A stretch of 64,000 bases of DNA, taken from an uncultured Hyphomicrobiales bacterium. GTDB taxonomy: Bacteria > Pseudomonadota > Alphaproteobacteria > Rhizobiales > Beijerinckiaceae. The stretch is taken from contig CAIKAR010000030.1 of assembly GCA_903825465.1 (NCBI GenBank), positions 62,001 to 126,000 on the forward strand, in the 5' to 3' direction. How positions within the stretch are numbered: position 1 is the first letter of the stretch; every line of letters begins with the position of its first letter. Below, piece after piece: positions 54,643 to 63,001 of this stretch. The notes under the pieces were generated by a model. It was given only the letters and a program-made list of their open reading frames with translations, ran no database searches and was not told the DNA's origin. A program made the position numbers and the translations under genes.

Positions 54643-55260
54643 CTAGCGAATGCCGGCCACGAGCGCCCGCCCGATGAATCGTGACACCCGCGAGAATCTC
54701 GCATCGATTTGCGGACGTGAAATACTTGCATCCATCCCAACTGCTGCTGGGTGAATGAACCGGTGGGCCGCGTCGACGACCAGATCAACGGCGCGGACAA
54801 TATCCCCGTTCGGAAATCCACCTCCCGCCATGCCCTCTTCAATCGCAACTTTCAATTCGGCGCGAAGGCGTCCGTAATGGCGGGTCGCGACAGGCCGCTC
54901 CACCCCAGCGGCTTCCACCAACAGCGCGAATAAAGCGGGGTCGGACTCGAGCTTGGCCCGGTACCCTCGGTAAACGACCGCCAGCATGCGCTCGATCTTG
55001 TCGTAGGCCGGGTCGGCGGAATTCGCGATATCGCGCAGCCCGGCTTCGATCGGTTTCAACCATTGCGCGGTCACGGCGTCTATCAACGCTTCCTTCGATT
55101 CAAAGTAACGGTAAACATTCGCGTGCGACATCGCCGCCGTCCGGGCGATGGAAACGATGGTTGTTCGCTCCAGGCCAAATCGCCGTATGTGATCGGCGGC
55201 TATCCCGAGAATCCGCGCATCGTGGGAAACCGGCGGCCTGCCTTGCGCCGGTGACGCCAT
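54643..55260 (-). CDS. TetR family transcriptional regulator
   Basis: A 205-residue TetR regulator. The N-terminal helix-turn-helix reads GLERTTIVSIARTAAMSHAN, followed by VYRYFESKEALIDAV. The C-terminal helical domain is likely a ligand pocket. The start is one base after the zapE stop, so the two are co-transcribed. It sits between zapE and mdh, where most relatives have no regulator. The palindrome upstream of mdh is a possible target; this is speculation. Confidence 0.88.
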   Translation of the reverse strand: MASPAQGRPPVSHDARILGIAADHIRRFGLERTTIVSIARTAAMSHANVYRYFESKEALIDAVTAQWLKPIEAGLRDIANSADPAYDKIERMLAVVYRGYRAKLESDPALFALLVEAAGVERPVATRHYGRLRAELKVAIEEGMAGGGFPNGDIVRAVDLVVDAAHRFIHPAAVGMDASISRPQIDARFSRVSRFIGRALVAGIR

Positions 55261-55261
55261 T

Positions 55262-56437
55262 TCAGGTCTCCACTAGCCCGGTCGCGTCGCCGGACGCGAC
55301 AGAGGCCGGCAATCCATGGGCCCGCTCCAGGTATTCACGCGACCGCATCTCGATCAACCGCGAGGCCGTGCGCTCGAATTCGAACGCTTCGCGGCCGTCC
55401 TTGCTCAAGTAAAGCCCATCGGGCTCGGCGGCCGCCGACGCGACAAGCTTGACATGGAGATCGTAAAGCGAATCGATCAGCCAGATGAAACGCCTGCATT
55501 CGTTGCGCTGGGAAACATCCATCACGGGAATGTCGTCGATAACGATGGTGTGGAACTCCCGCGCGATGGCGAGGAAATCCACCGCGCCATTCGCCCGCCC
55601 GCAGAGCTCGGCGAATTCGAAGCGCGCGACTCCATTCGCGCAACGCGGGGCGACGAATTCCCGGCCGCCGACGTCGATTGTTTTCGGCGACCCTTCCCGC
55701 AGTCCGGAAAGCGCCAAAAACGCCGCGTCGAGCGCTTGTCGCGCGGCGGCGTCGGCGGGCGTGTAGTACACAGGCAACCCGCTCAGTTTCTCGAGCCGGA
55801 AGTCCGTCCGCGCATCAAGGGGCAAAGCGCGCATGCGCTCATCGAGCATCCTTATGAACGGCAGAAAAAGCGCTCGGTTAAGCCCACCCTCGTACAGCCT
55901 GTCGACTTCGACGTTGGATGTCGCGACCACGACCACGCCGCGCGCGAACAGCTCTCGAAACAAACGCCCCAAAACCATCGCGTCGGCGATGTCGGTGACG
56001 GAAAACTCGTCGAAACAAAGAAGCCACGCCTGTTCAGCGAGCGCTTCAGCGACCGGAGCGATGGGATCGTCGCCCCTCGCTTGCCCGATCTTTTTCTGCT
56101 GCCGCCACGCATGCACGCGCGCGTGAACATCGGCCATAAAGGCGTGGAAATGGACGCGCCGCTTCCGCTTGACCGGGGCCATCTCGTAGAAAAGGTCCAT
56201 CAGCGTTGTCTTGCCGCGTCCAACAGGCCCCCAGATATAAACACCGCGCGGCGCTTGATTTTCCCGTTTGCGCGCGAAAAGCCAACCCAACGCGCTTGAT
56301 TTCCCCCCAAGGCGGTATTCGACCAGCTCGTCCGCCAACGCGTCAAGCGCACCCGCAATCCCGGCTTGGGCCGCGTCGGGCTCGATAACGCCGTCCCTAA
56401 TTCGGGCACGGTAGTTGTTTAAAACAATGTTGGGCAA
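55262..56437 (-). CDS. zapE: Cell division protein ZapE (AFG1-like ATPase)
   Basis: A 391-residue AFG1/LACE1-type P-loop ATPase. Walker A is IWGPVGRGKTTLMDLFYE and Walker B is LLCFDEFSVTDIADAM. The sensor region has VVVATSNVEVDRLYEGGLNR. ZapE destabilises FtsZ polymers in Gram-negative bacteria; related proteins act in mitochondria. The start is a TTG (56437); no ATG or GTG fits the family N-terminus (NYRARIRDGVIEPDAAQ), and the ribosome site is weak. zapE next to mdh is common in alphaproteobacteria. Confidence 0.9.
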   Translation of the reverse strand: MPNIVLNNYRARIRDGVIEPDAAQAGIAGALDALADELVEYRLGGKSSALGWLFARKRENQAPRGVYIWGPVGRGKTTLMDLFYEMAPVKRKRRVHFHAFMADVHARVHAWRQQKKIGQARGDDPIAPVAEALAEQAWLLCFDEFSVTDIADAMVLGRLFRELFARGVVVVATSNVEVDRLYEGGLNRALFLPFIRMLDERMRALPLDARTDFRLEKLSGLPVYYTPADAAARQALDAAFLALSGLREGSPKTIDVGGREFVAPRCANGVARFEFAELCGRANGAVDFLAIAREFHTIVIDDIPVMDVSQRNECRRFIWLIDSLYDLHVKLVASAAAEPDGLYLSKDGREAFEFERTASRLIEMRSREYLERAHGLPASVASGDATGLVET

Positions 56438-56664
56438 GGCGGACCGGGATCGGGATAAGACGCGGACTGACTAGCGGGTGCCACGGCTAGTCCGCAAGCG
56501 CCACGGAAAGCCGTTACCAAGAAATCAAAAGTCCCACCTTAAATCATGTTCCTATCCCGGTCGGTGAACGCCAAACAAGATCACAATAAGAACAATGTTG
56601 CGATGCACAATTTCGGTGCTGGTTGGGCGATGGCCGATTCGAATCCAACTGGCAGGAGACCCAG

Positions 56665-57261
56665 ATGGAAAACGCCAACATATCGGGTGGCCAAATTCGT
56701 CGCCTTTATCCGGCCGACCTCCCGGCTTTTCGAGACCATCTGCTGCGTCTCGACGAAGAAAGCCGCCACAGCCGCTTCGGTGGCGCGGTTTCAGCGGCGT
56801 TTTTGACAAACTACGCCGAGCGCTGCTTCGGCATCGACGACGTCATTTACGGCTATGTCGTGGATAACGTGTTGCGCGGCGCCGGCGAATTGCGCGGTCT
56901 TGGTCACAATCTGCCACTCGGATTCGGAGGCTCCGCAGAGGCCGCGTTTAGCGTCGAGCGGGAGTGGCGCGGACGCGGCGTTGGAACGGAGCTGATGGCG
57001 CGCATTGTCCGCGCCGCGCGGAACCGTCGCGCGGACACGCTTTATATGAGTTGCCTGACGAGCAACCAGGCCATGATCGCCATCGCGCGCAAATTCTCCG
57101 CGCAGTTGCGCCGCGAACCCGACGAGGCCTTCGCCTCGCTCGAACCCCGTGGACCGACACCCTCGACGCTGTTCGATGAGGCCACCGACGACTTCTCTGG
57201 CTTCGCCACCGCGATGCTCGATTTGCAGAAGCGGTCGTTCGCGCGGGCGAAAGCGCGGTAG
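56665..57261 (+). CDS. GNAT family N-acetyltransferase
   Basis: A 198-residue acetyltransferase. The acetyl-CoA loop is REWRGRGVGTELMARIVRAA, and the flanking strands AAFSVE and TLYMSCLTSNQAM fit the fold. The start IRRLYPADLPAFRDHLLRLD resembles GNAT proteins of unknown target. The ATG has AGGAG at good spacing. An amidohydrolase gene follows after 58 bases. The acceptor is unknown. Confidence 0.85.
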   Translation: MENANISGGQIRRLYPADLPAFRDHLLRLDEESRHSRFGGAVSAAFLTNYAERCFGIDDVIYGYVVDNVLRGAGELRGLGHNLPLGFGGSAEAAFSVEREWRGRGVGTELMARIVRAARNRRADTLYMSCLTSNQAMIAIARKFSAQLRREPDEAFASLEPRGPTPSTLFDEATDDFSGFATAMLDLQKRSFARAKAR

Positions 57262-57319
57262 CGCGGGCACTGGACAAGCGCCCAACGCGCTGCTTTTGTG
57301 GCGCGAAGGGAGAACGCCC

Positions 57320-58246
57320 GTGATCATCGACTTTCACACGCATGTGCATCCGCCCCGCGAGCAAGCGCGGCCTATCTGGAAAGGCAAATGCCCCGCCACC
57401 ATCGAGAACGTGCTTCGCGTCCATGAAGCGCACAACCTCGACCTCTCGGTAATCTCCAGCGCGGGACATTATTTACGCGCGTTTTCGCGCGAAGAGGCGG
57501 TGGCGGAGTTGCGCGATTCGAACGACTACCTCGCCGGCTTACGCGATAAACACAAAGACCGGGTTGTCGCGCTGGCGACATCCATTCCGGGTGGCGGCGA
57601 GAAACATTTGCGCGAACTCGAGCGCGCGATAACGGGTCTCGATCTCAAGGGCGTGCTGATTTCCTCGAGCCATCGCGGCGCCTATCCCGATGACGACGAC
57701 GCGTTGCCCTTTTTCGAGCTTTGCCAAAGCCTCGACATCCCCGTCTTCATTCATCCGCCGTCGGTCGGCTTTGGCGAGGAGAGGATGAAGGACTATAGGC
57801 TTGCGTCCTCCGTCGGCCGCCCCTTCGACAATTGCCTCGCGTTGTCACGCCTGATCGTGCGCGGCGTATATGAGAAGTTCCCCAAGCTTAAAATCATCGC
57901 CAGCCATCTCGGCGGCGGCATATGCGAAATCATCGGGCGCATGGACTACGCGTGGGAGATGAAGGACGACGCCTACTTCCTTGGCGACTATGAGCCCATG
58001 CTCATCACACGCAAGCCCAGCGACTATTTGAAGATGATGTGGATGGACACAACGAGCTATCACGCGCCGGCGATACGCTGCGCGGCCGAAACGATTGGCG
58101 CCGACCGTCTGCTGTTCGGCTCGGATTGTCCAATGTTGCTGACGTTGAAAGGCAAGGCTTTGTCAGTGATCGACGAGCTTGGTCTGCCCCCCGCCGAGAA
58201 GGCGAAGGTGCTCGGCGGCACGGCCAAGGCATTGATGAAAATGTGA
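57320..58246 (+). CDS. Amidohydrolase family protein (ACMSD-like)
   Basis: A 308-residue amidohydrolase-2 enzyme. The metal-binding IIDFHTHVHPP opens the barrel, a His lies in VFIHPPSVGFGEE, another in IIASHLGGGICEIIGR, and FGSDCPM provides the catalytic Asp. The group includes ACMS decarboxylase, gamma-resorcylate and related aromatic decarboxylases and some hydrolases. The GTG start is backed by GGGAG. The cupin and desaturase genes are convergent, four bases away. Its substrate is not known. Confidence 0.85.
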   Translation: MIIDFHTHVHPPREQARPIWKGKCPATIENVLRVHEAHNLDLSVISSAGHYLRAFSREEAVAELRDSNDYLAGLRDKHKDRVVALATSIPGGGEKHLRELERAITGLDLKGVLISSSHRGAYPDDDDALPFFELCQSLDIPVFIHPPSVGFGEERMKDYRLASSVGRPFDNCLALSRLIVRGVYEKFPKLKIIASHLGGGICEIIGRMDYAWEMKDDAYFLGDYEPMLITRKPSDYLKMMWMDTTSYHAPAIRCAAETIGADRLLFGSDCPMLLTLKGKALSVIDELGLPPAEKAKVLGGTAKALMKM

Positions 58247-58250
58247 GCGC

Positions 58251-58658
58251 CTAAACGTTCGGCGCGACGGAATACTGCGCGTCGGTGACGTGTTCCATCC
58301 ACTCCACGTGCTTGCCGTCCTTCGCCTCCTGTATGGCGAGATGGACCATGGCGACGCCGGGAGAGGCGCCGTGCCAGTGCTTTTCCTCCGGCGCGAAATA
58401 AATGGTGTCGCCGGCGCGCGCCTCGCGCACCGGGCCGCCCCATACCTGCACAAGGCCGACGCCTGTCAGGATGTGAAGGGTCTGTCCCAGCGGATGAGTG
58501 TGCCAGGCGGTGCGCGCGCCAGGCTCGAAGCGCACGTTGACGGCCCGCACCATCGCCGGCGCGGGCGCCTCAATAATGGGGTCCTGCCAGACGACGCCCG
58601 TAAAATACGTGGCCGGCGCTTTGATGGATTTGACGCTGCCGAGACGATTGATGATCAT
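58251..58658 (-). CDS. Cupin domain protein (hydroxynitrile lyase / carboxymuconolactone-type cupin)
   Basis: A 135-residue single-domain cupin. Motif 1 is GARTAWHTHPLGQTLHILTG and motif 2 is GDTIYFAPEEKHWHGASP, with all metal ligands. Similar small cupins include (R)-selective hydroxynitrile lyases of soil bacteria and many unassigned proteins. GGAG lies eight bases before the chosen ATG, and the start overlaps the desaturase stop by four bases. Confidence 0.85.
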   Translation of the reverse strand: MIINRLGSVKSIKAPATYFTGVVWQDPIIEAPAPAMVRAVNVRFEPGARTAWHTHPLGQTLHILTGVGLVQVWGGPVREARAGDTIYFAPEEKHWHGASPGVAMVHLAIQEAKDGKHVEWMEHVTDAQYSVAPNV

Positions 58659-59539
58659 GTCGCGTTCTCCGTAGCCCGCGTTTCCCGCTGTCGCAGTTTC
58701 GCTTTCACCAAATCCCAGCGGGTGCGCAAAAACGTGTCGCACAGGCTCGAAGAGCCAAACCCGTCGCTAAAGCTGACGTTGCCGCGGGCGTGATGCTCGG
58801 CGTGGGCGCGGCTCGAAAGCAACGGCGCGATCTTGCGCGCCAAAGGAGAAGTGGATTGCGCCAGCCCGAGGCTGAAGTCGTATCCAGAGTGTTCGTAAAG
58901 CCCACCAAACGCCCCCATCGTCACCGCGACAATATGAAGCGCGGGGTCCGCGCCACCGCCACCAACGACCACGAGCGGGATGAGATAGGGGCATACAATC
59001 TCAGCCACGAAATCGGCGGCGCTCATATAGCAGGCCGAAATCGAGCAGCTCGCCGTCGTCGAATGATGAACCGCGTGGCCGAGCCTGTTCATCAATTCAG
59101 GCCGGTGCATGACGTATCGGTGGAAAGCGTATTGCACGAGGTCGTGGCCCACCGACATGCCGGCGAGAGAAACGATCCACATAAGCGGCGAGATATGCGC
59201 GGGCCCCGAAAACGCGAGGCCCAGCCATTGCGCCAAGCCCATGGCGGGAAGCAATAAAAATACCTGGTTTCCCACCGCCCGCGGCAGGATTTCGAGATAA
59301 GGACGCGCTTCAACGGGCCGGGTTTTGAAACGTGCGAGCCGTCCCGTGTGGTCAAACCGCTGAAACCACAGGCCAATGCCGTGGTACGCAACCATCTGCG
59401 CTGCCCAGACCGTCAAAAAAAGCGGCGGATGAAAAGACAAGGCGTCCAAAAGCGCGTCCCGGTTGGAGCCACACAACTGGCTCGGCGAGTATTCGAATAA
59501 CAATCGATTCCGCGCCCAATCCCCAAGCGGTCGGCGCAT
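58655..59539 (-). CDS. Sterol desaturase / fatty acid hydroxylase family protein
   Basis: A 294-residue integral membrane di-iron hydroxylase. The histidine boxes are HDLVQYAFHR, HRPELMNRLGHAVHHST, and RAHAEHHARGN. About four hydrophobic segments surround them. Such enzymes hydroxylate or desaturate lipids, carotenoids or hopanoid-like molecules. It is co-transcribed with the small cupin (ATGA overlap). The substrate cannot be told. Confidence 0.87.
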   Translation of the reverse strand: MRRPLGDWARNRLLFEYSPSQLCGSNRDALLDALSFHPPLFLTVWAAQMVAYHGIGLWFQRFDHTGRLARFKTRPVEARPYLEILPRAVGNQVFLLLPAMGLAQWLGLAFSGPAHISPLMWIVSLAGMSVGHDLVQYAFHRYVMHRPELMNRLGHAVHHSTTASCSISACYMSAADFVAEIVCPYLIPLVVVGGGGADPALHIVAVTMGAFGGLYEHSGYDFSLGLAQSTSPLARKIAPLLSSRAHAEHHARGNVSFSDGFGSSSLCDTFLRTRWDLVKAKLRQRETRATENAT

Positions 59540-59611
59540 TCATAATCCGCTGGGCCTCCGCCGCGCAACGGGAAACATCGACACCAACGGAAACGGAACG
59601 CGTCCAAAATA

Positions 59612-60526
59612 TCAAGGAGCGTTCAAAACAGCCCGGCAATCCGGTGGAAGCGCCGCCAGGGTGATCCCCGGCTTCGGCTTGGCGTTTGGATCGGGCCTGG
59701 GATGCAATACGGAATCCTTGAACCACCACGCGAGCGAAGCGTCGCAGCTATCCCCGGACGGTGGCGGATCCTGACGCACACAACTCGCCTGCCCAGCGGG
59801 ACAGGCAAGGCGAATGTGGAAATGATAATTGTGTTCGTACATCGGCCGCATCTTCGACAACCAGGAGCGATCGCCCTGCGCGTCCCGGCAAATCTCCTTT
59901 TTGATCGCGGCGTTGACGAAAATTCGCTCGACTTCCGGTTGACTGGCGATTTCACGCAGCATCGCCATATGCGCTGGCGTCCATTTCGACCGATCGACTT
60001 CCAATCCGTCCGACCGCACGACATTGGTGGACGACATCTGTTCGCGCTCGGCTCGGGTCAACGTCCGGTTTGGCATCGGTGTCATCCAGATGTCCGCGTC
60101 GAGTCCGATCTGATGCGAAGCGTGGCCAGTTAACGTGGGTCCGCCTCTGGGTTGCGCCATGTCGCCTACGAGAAATCCAGGCCAAACGCCTTGTTGCCGA
60201 AGCTTGACAGCGTTGCGTTCCAGGAAGGCGATCATCTCAGGCTGGGCCCAGTTTCGGTTGCGCGATGGACGCATGACCTGCCAGGCCTCGCCGTCCATCG
60301 GCAGCGCTTTCGCGCCCGCCATGCACCCCTTCGCGTAGAATCCGATAACTCGGGATTCGCCCCCGGTCGGTGTCGGCTTTCGCCCGAATAATTGCTTGGC
60401 GGGGGTAGCCGGATCTTCCGGATGGGCCAAAGGCGGTAGGGGACGCGGGTCAAGCGTCCCTATATCCTGCGCCATCGCCGGCGAGATCAGCGTCGCCAAA
60501 AGCCCCGCAAGGGCCCGAATTCGCAT
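59612..60526 (-). CDS. mepA: Penicillin-insensitive murein endopeptidase
   Basis: A 304-residue secreted zinc peptidase that cleaves peptide cross-links in peptidoglycan. It has a signal peptide (RIRALAGLLATLISPAMA, cut before QDIG) and the LAS-type zinc motif ASHQIGLDADIWM, and closes with the metal His in NYHFHIRLACPAG. Conserved Cys pairs (GCMAGAK, EICRDA) fit a periplasmic location. It is divergent from the L,D-transpeptidase gene, so two peptidoglycan enzymes sit side by side. Confidence 0.92.
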   Translation of the reverse strand: MRIRALAGLLATLISPAMAQDIGTLDPRPLPPLAHPEDPATPAKQLFGRKPTPTGGESRVIGFYAKGCMAGAKALPMDGEAWQVMRPSRNRNWAQPEMIAFLERNAVKLRQQGVWPGFLVGDMAQPRGGPTLTGHASHQIGLDADIWMTPMPNRTLTRAEREQMSSTNVVRSDGLEVDRSKWTPAHMAMLREIASQPEVERIFVNAAIKKEICRDAQGDRSWLSKMRPMYEHNYHFHIRLACPAGQASCVRQDPPPSGDSCDASLAWWFKDSVLHPRPDPNAKPKPGITLAALPPDCRAVLNAP

Positions 60527-60743
60527 CTTAGCCTCCAGATTAGATCACTTGGAACTGTGCGACGAGCGCGTTGAGTTTTGGTTAACCAAGCCGCCAAGGC
60601 CACTTTCGCCCGAATGCCGCCTCCCCCGGAAGACGCGCCGTTAATCAATAAACCTTGAACGGAACTTGTCGTTTACGATTGCTGGAAAACAATCCATACT
60701 TCAGCTCGTGTTGGAAGGCAGTCAAATCCGGGAGTTCTGCGTC

Positions 60744-61313
60744 ATGCGTAAATTAGCTCTTATGTTCTCAATGATTTGTGGTCTCTTCGTCGCGGCCCAG
60801 CCCGCTAGCGCCACCGTTACCATCGACATCAATCTATCCACGCAGCGCATGCACGTGGCTTCCAGCAGCGGCAGCTACGATTGGCCAATTTCCAGCGCGC
60901 GTGGCGGCTATTCGACGCCACGCGGCTATTTCAAGCCCTATAGCCTCCAAGTGATGCACTACTCGCACAAATACCATATGTCGCCGATGCCGCACTCGAT
61001 ATTCTTTCTGGGCGGCTACGCGATTCACGGCACATATTCGACCGCGGAGCTCGGGCGTCCGGCCTCGCATGGCTGCGTGCGCCTCGCGCCGGCGAACGCC
61101 ACAACGCTCTTTACAATGGTGAAGCAAGAAGGCGCCCGCATAGCCATCAGCGGCACGCCTCCCGGCGGTGGCGCCGTGTATGCCGCGCATCACAAGAAAA
61201 GCCACACGCAATTCGCCGCGAACCATCATCATCACGCCGGCCACGCCATGGCTTACGCGCCGACGCGCCACCACAAGACCCTGCACCAGTGGATGCAGCA
61301 CCCCGGAAACTGA
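60744..61313 (+). CDS. L,D-transpeptidase (YkuD domain) with His-rich tail
   Basis: A 189-residue secreted protein. A signal peptide (KLALMFSMICGLFVAAQPAS) precedes a compact YkuD domain with the catalytic HGTYSTAELGRPASHGCVRL, including the active-site SHGCVR. It makes 3-3 peptidoglycan cross-links or attaches proteins to the wall. After the domain comes an unusual tail rich in His (HHKKSH, NHHHHAGH, RHHKTLHQW), which could bind metal. GGGAG lies before the ATG. Confidence 0.9.
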   Translation: MRKLALMFSMICGLFVAAQPASATVTIDINLSTQRMHVASSSGSYDWPISSARGGYSTPRGYFKPYSLQVMHYSHKYHMSPMPHSIFFLGGYAIHGTYSTAELGRPASHGCVRLAPANATTLFTMVKQEGARIAISGTPPGGGAVYAAHHKKSHTQFAANHHHHAGHAMAYAPTRHHKTLHQWMQHPGN

Positions 61314-61327
61314 GTTCGGTTTAGGCG

Positions 61328-61358
61328 GGTGGTTTTCGTCTAATCCGCGAAAACCACC
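61328..61358. terminator. Inverted repeat between convergent L,D-transpeptidase and purU genes
   Basis: GGTGGTTTTCG (61328-61338) and CGAAAACCACC (61348-61358) are a perfect 11-base inverted repeat with a nine-base loop. It covers the end of purU and lies 15 bases after the transpeptidase stop. The strength of the stem and convergent setting suggest a two-way terminator, although no T-tract follows on either side. Confidence 0.4.
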
Positions 61359-62203
61359 GTCTTGCGACCAGCGACCATGACGCGGTCGTCGAGATGGAAG
61401 CGCAGAGCGCGCGCCAAAACCCGGCGCTCGATATCGCGCCCCTTTCGGACGAGATCGTCCGGTGTGTCGCGGTGAGAGATGCGCTCTACGTCCTGCTCTA
61501 TGATTGGACCTTCGTCGAGGTCGGCTGTGACGTAATGGGCGGTCGCGCCGATGAGTTTGACGCCACGCCGATGGGCTTGGGTGTAGGGACTCGCGCCCTT
61601 GAAGCCCGGCAAGAAGGAGTGGTGGATGTTGATGCAGCGGCCGGCGAGCTTGGCGCTGAGGCCGTCCGAGAGAATCTGCATGTAGCGGGCAAGCACGACG
61701 ACATCGGCGTGGGTCGATTTCACAAGGTTCCAGAGCTGGGTTTCCTGCTCTAGTTTCGTCTCCTTGGTCACGGGCAGATAGTGGAAATCGATCCCCGTGA
61801 GGTCGTGGTGGGCGAATGTTTCCGCTGGATAATTCGAGACAATCGCGGCGATGTCCATCGACATCTCGCCGATCCGCCAGCGGTACAGCAGGTCGGACAG
61901 GCAGTGGTCGAACTTCGAGACGAGGATCAGCGCGCGCTTGCGTTCGTTGCGCCCGCGCATGCCCCATTTCATGTTGAATTTTTCGGCGACAGCGCCGAAG
62001 CCGGATCTCAGCGCTTCAAACGCTTCGGCGTCCCTGACGCGGTCGAACACCGTGCGCATGAAAAACACGGAGGTTTCCGAGTCGTCGAACTGTTGAGCGT
62101 CAACAATGTTGCAGTCGTGTTCGAACAGATACGTCGAAACGGCTGAAACAATGCCCGGCGTGTTCGGACACGACAAGGCGAGGACATATTGCTCGTCGGA
62201 CAT
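61340..62203 (-). CDS. purU: Formyltetrahydrofolate deformylase
   Basis: A 287-residue enzyme that releases formate from 10-formyltetrahydrofolate. An N-terminal ACT domain ([20 protein letters not shown]) is followed by the formyltransferase-like domain with [10 protein letters not shown] and [11 protein letters not shown] (catalytic Asn, His, Asp). It balances one-carbon units and can feed formate in methylotrophs. It is followed on the same strand only by the convergent border. Confidence 0.94.
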   Translation of the reverse strand: MSDEQYVLALSCPNTPGIVSAVSTYLFEHDCNIVDAQQFDDSETSVFFMRTVFDRVRDAEAFEALRSGFGAVAEKFNMKWGMRGRNERKRALILVSKFDHCLSDLLYRWRIGEMSMDIAAIVSNYPAETFAHHDLTGIDFHYLPVTKETKLEQETQLWNLVKSTHADVVVLARYMQILSDGLSAKLAGRCINIHHSFLPGFKGASPYTQAHRRGVKLIGATAHYVTADLDEGPIIEQDVERISHRDTPDDLVRKGRDIERRVLARALRFHLDDRVMVAGRKTVVFAD

Positions 62204-62314
62204 GGCTGGGCCTTGCGAAGCTATGGATTACCGCGTCTCGCACGGGTGAACGCGTGGTTCAAGCCCGAACTTCGTCCATTGACGACGCGGGAAAGAACCC
62301 ATCGCGCGAGCGTT

Positions 62315-63001
62315 TCAGGTGGGACGGACGGCAAAGCCGCAAGCCCCGGCAAAGCGGGCGAAATCGGCGTGGCCGGCGCCTCGTCGAATGCCTTGAACTT
62401 CGACGCCCGGCAGGAAACGGCGAAGGGATTCAATCGTCAATCCTAGTCCGATCGAGCCCCCTTCGGATTCGTTGACGCCCACCACGCGTAAATCGACTCC
62501 GGCGGAGCGAATGGCGGAGACCGCGGTCAAGGCGTGGCTGATCGCGCCGAGATAAGTTCCCGCCACAAGCGCCGCGGGAATCTTCAACGCCTTTATCACA
62601 TCCAGCCCAGTCCCGTCGTTGGCGATGGGCGACATCACGCCGCCAACGCCCTCTATCAACAAAGGGCCTTTCGATTCCGCGATTTTGGCGCGGCAAAAGG
62701 CGACAATCTCGGCAACCGAGAGCCTTCGCCCCTCCTTGGGCGCCGCGAGGTCCGGCGCGAGAGGCGCCGCAAACCGGAACGGCGAAATAGCGTGGATCGC
62801 GTCGGGCGAAATCGCGCCGCCCATGGCCGACAGCAGCAAGCCGGGATCGCTCACGGCCGCCTTCCCTGGATCAAACCCGCTAACAACGGGCTTGATCGCT
62901 CGCGCGTCGAAACCGTTTCGCCGCATGATCTGCAACAGCCGCGCGACGACGAATGTCTTGCCGATGTCCGTCCCGGTGCCTGTGACAAACACCGTGCTCA
63001 T
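62315..63001 (-). CDS. bioD: Dethiobiotin synthase
   Basis: A 228-residue ATP-dependent carboxylase of biotin synthesis. The P-loop is FVTGTGTDIGKT, the substrate-binding AIKPVVSGFDPG follows, and IEGVGGVMSPI and the C-terminal segment complete the family pattern. Its ATG overlaps the bioF stop (ATGA), so bioF-bioD are translated from the same mRNA. Upstream genes of the biotin cluster are beyond the right edge. Confidence 0.93.
   Translation of the reverse strand: MSTVFVTGTGTDIGKTFVVARLLQIMRRNGFDARAIKPVVSGFDPGKAAVSDPGLLLSAMGGAISPDAIHAISPFRFAAPLAPDLAAPKEGRRLSVAEIVAFCRAKIAESKGPLLIEGVGGVMSPIANDGTGLDVIKALKIPAALVAGTYLGAISHALTAVSAIRSAGVDLRVVGVNESEGGSIGLGLTIESLRRFLPGVEVQGIRRGAGHADFARFAGACGFAVRPT

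Noticed and set aside
56469-56492. GACTAGC...GCTAGTC stem between zapE and the GNAT gene
   Set aside because: Seven-base arms with a ten-base loop in a divergent gap; no promoter or regulator context makes it more than a chance repeat.
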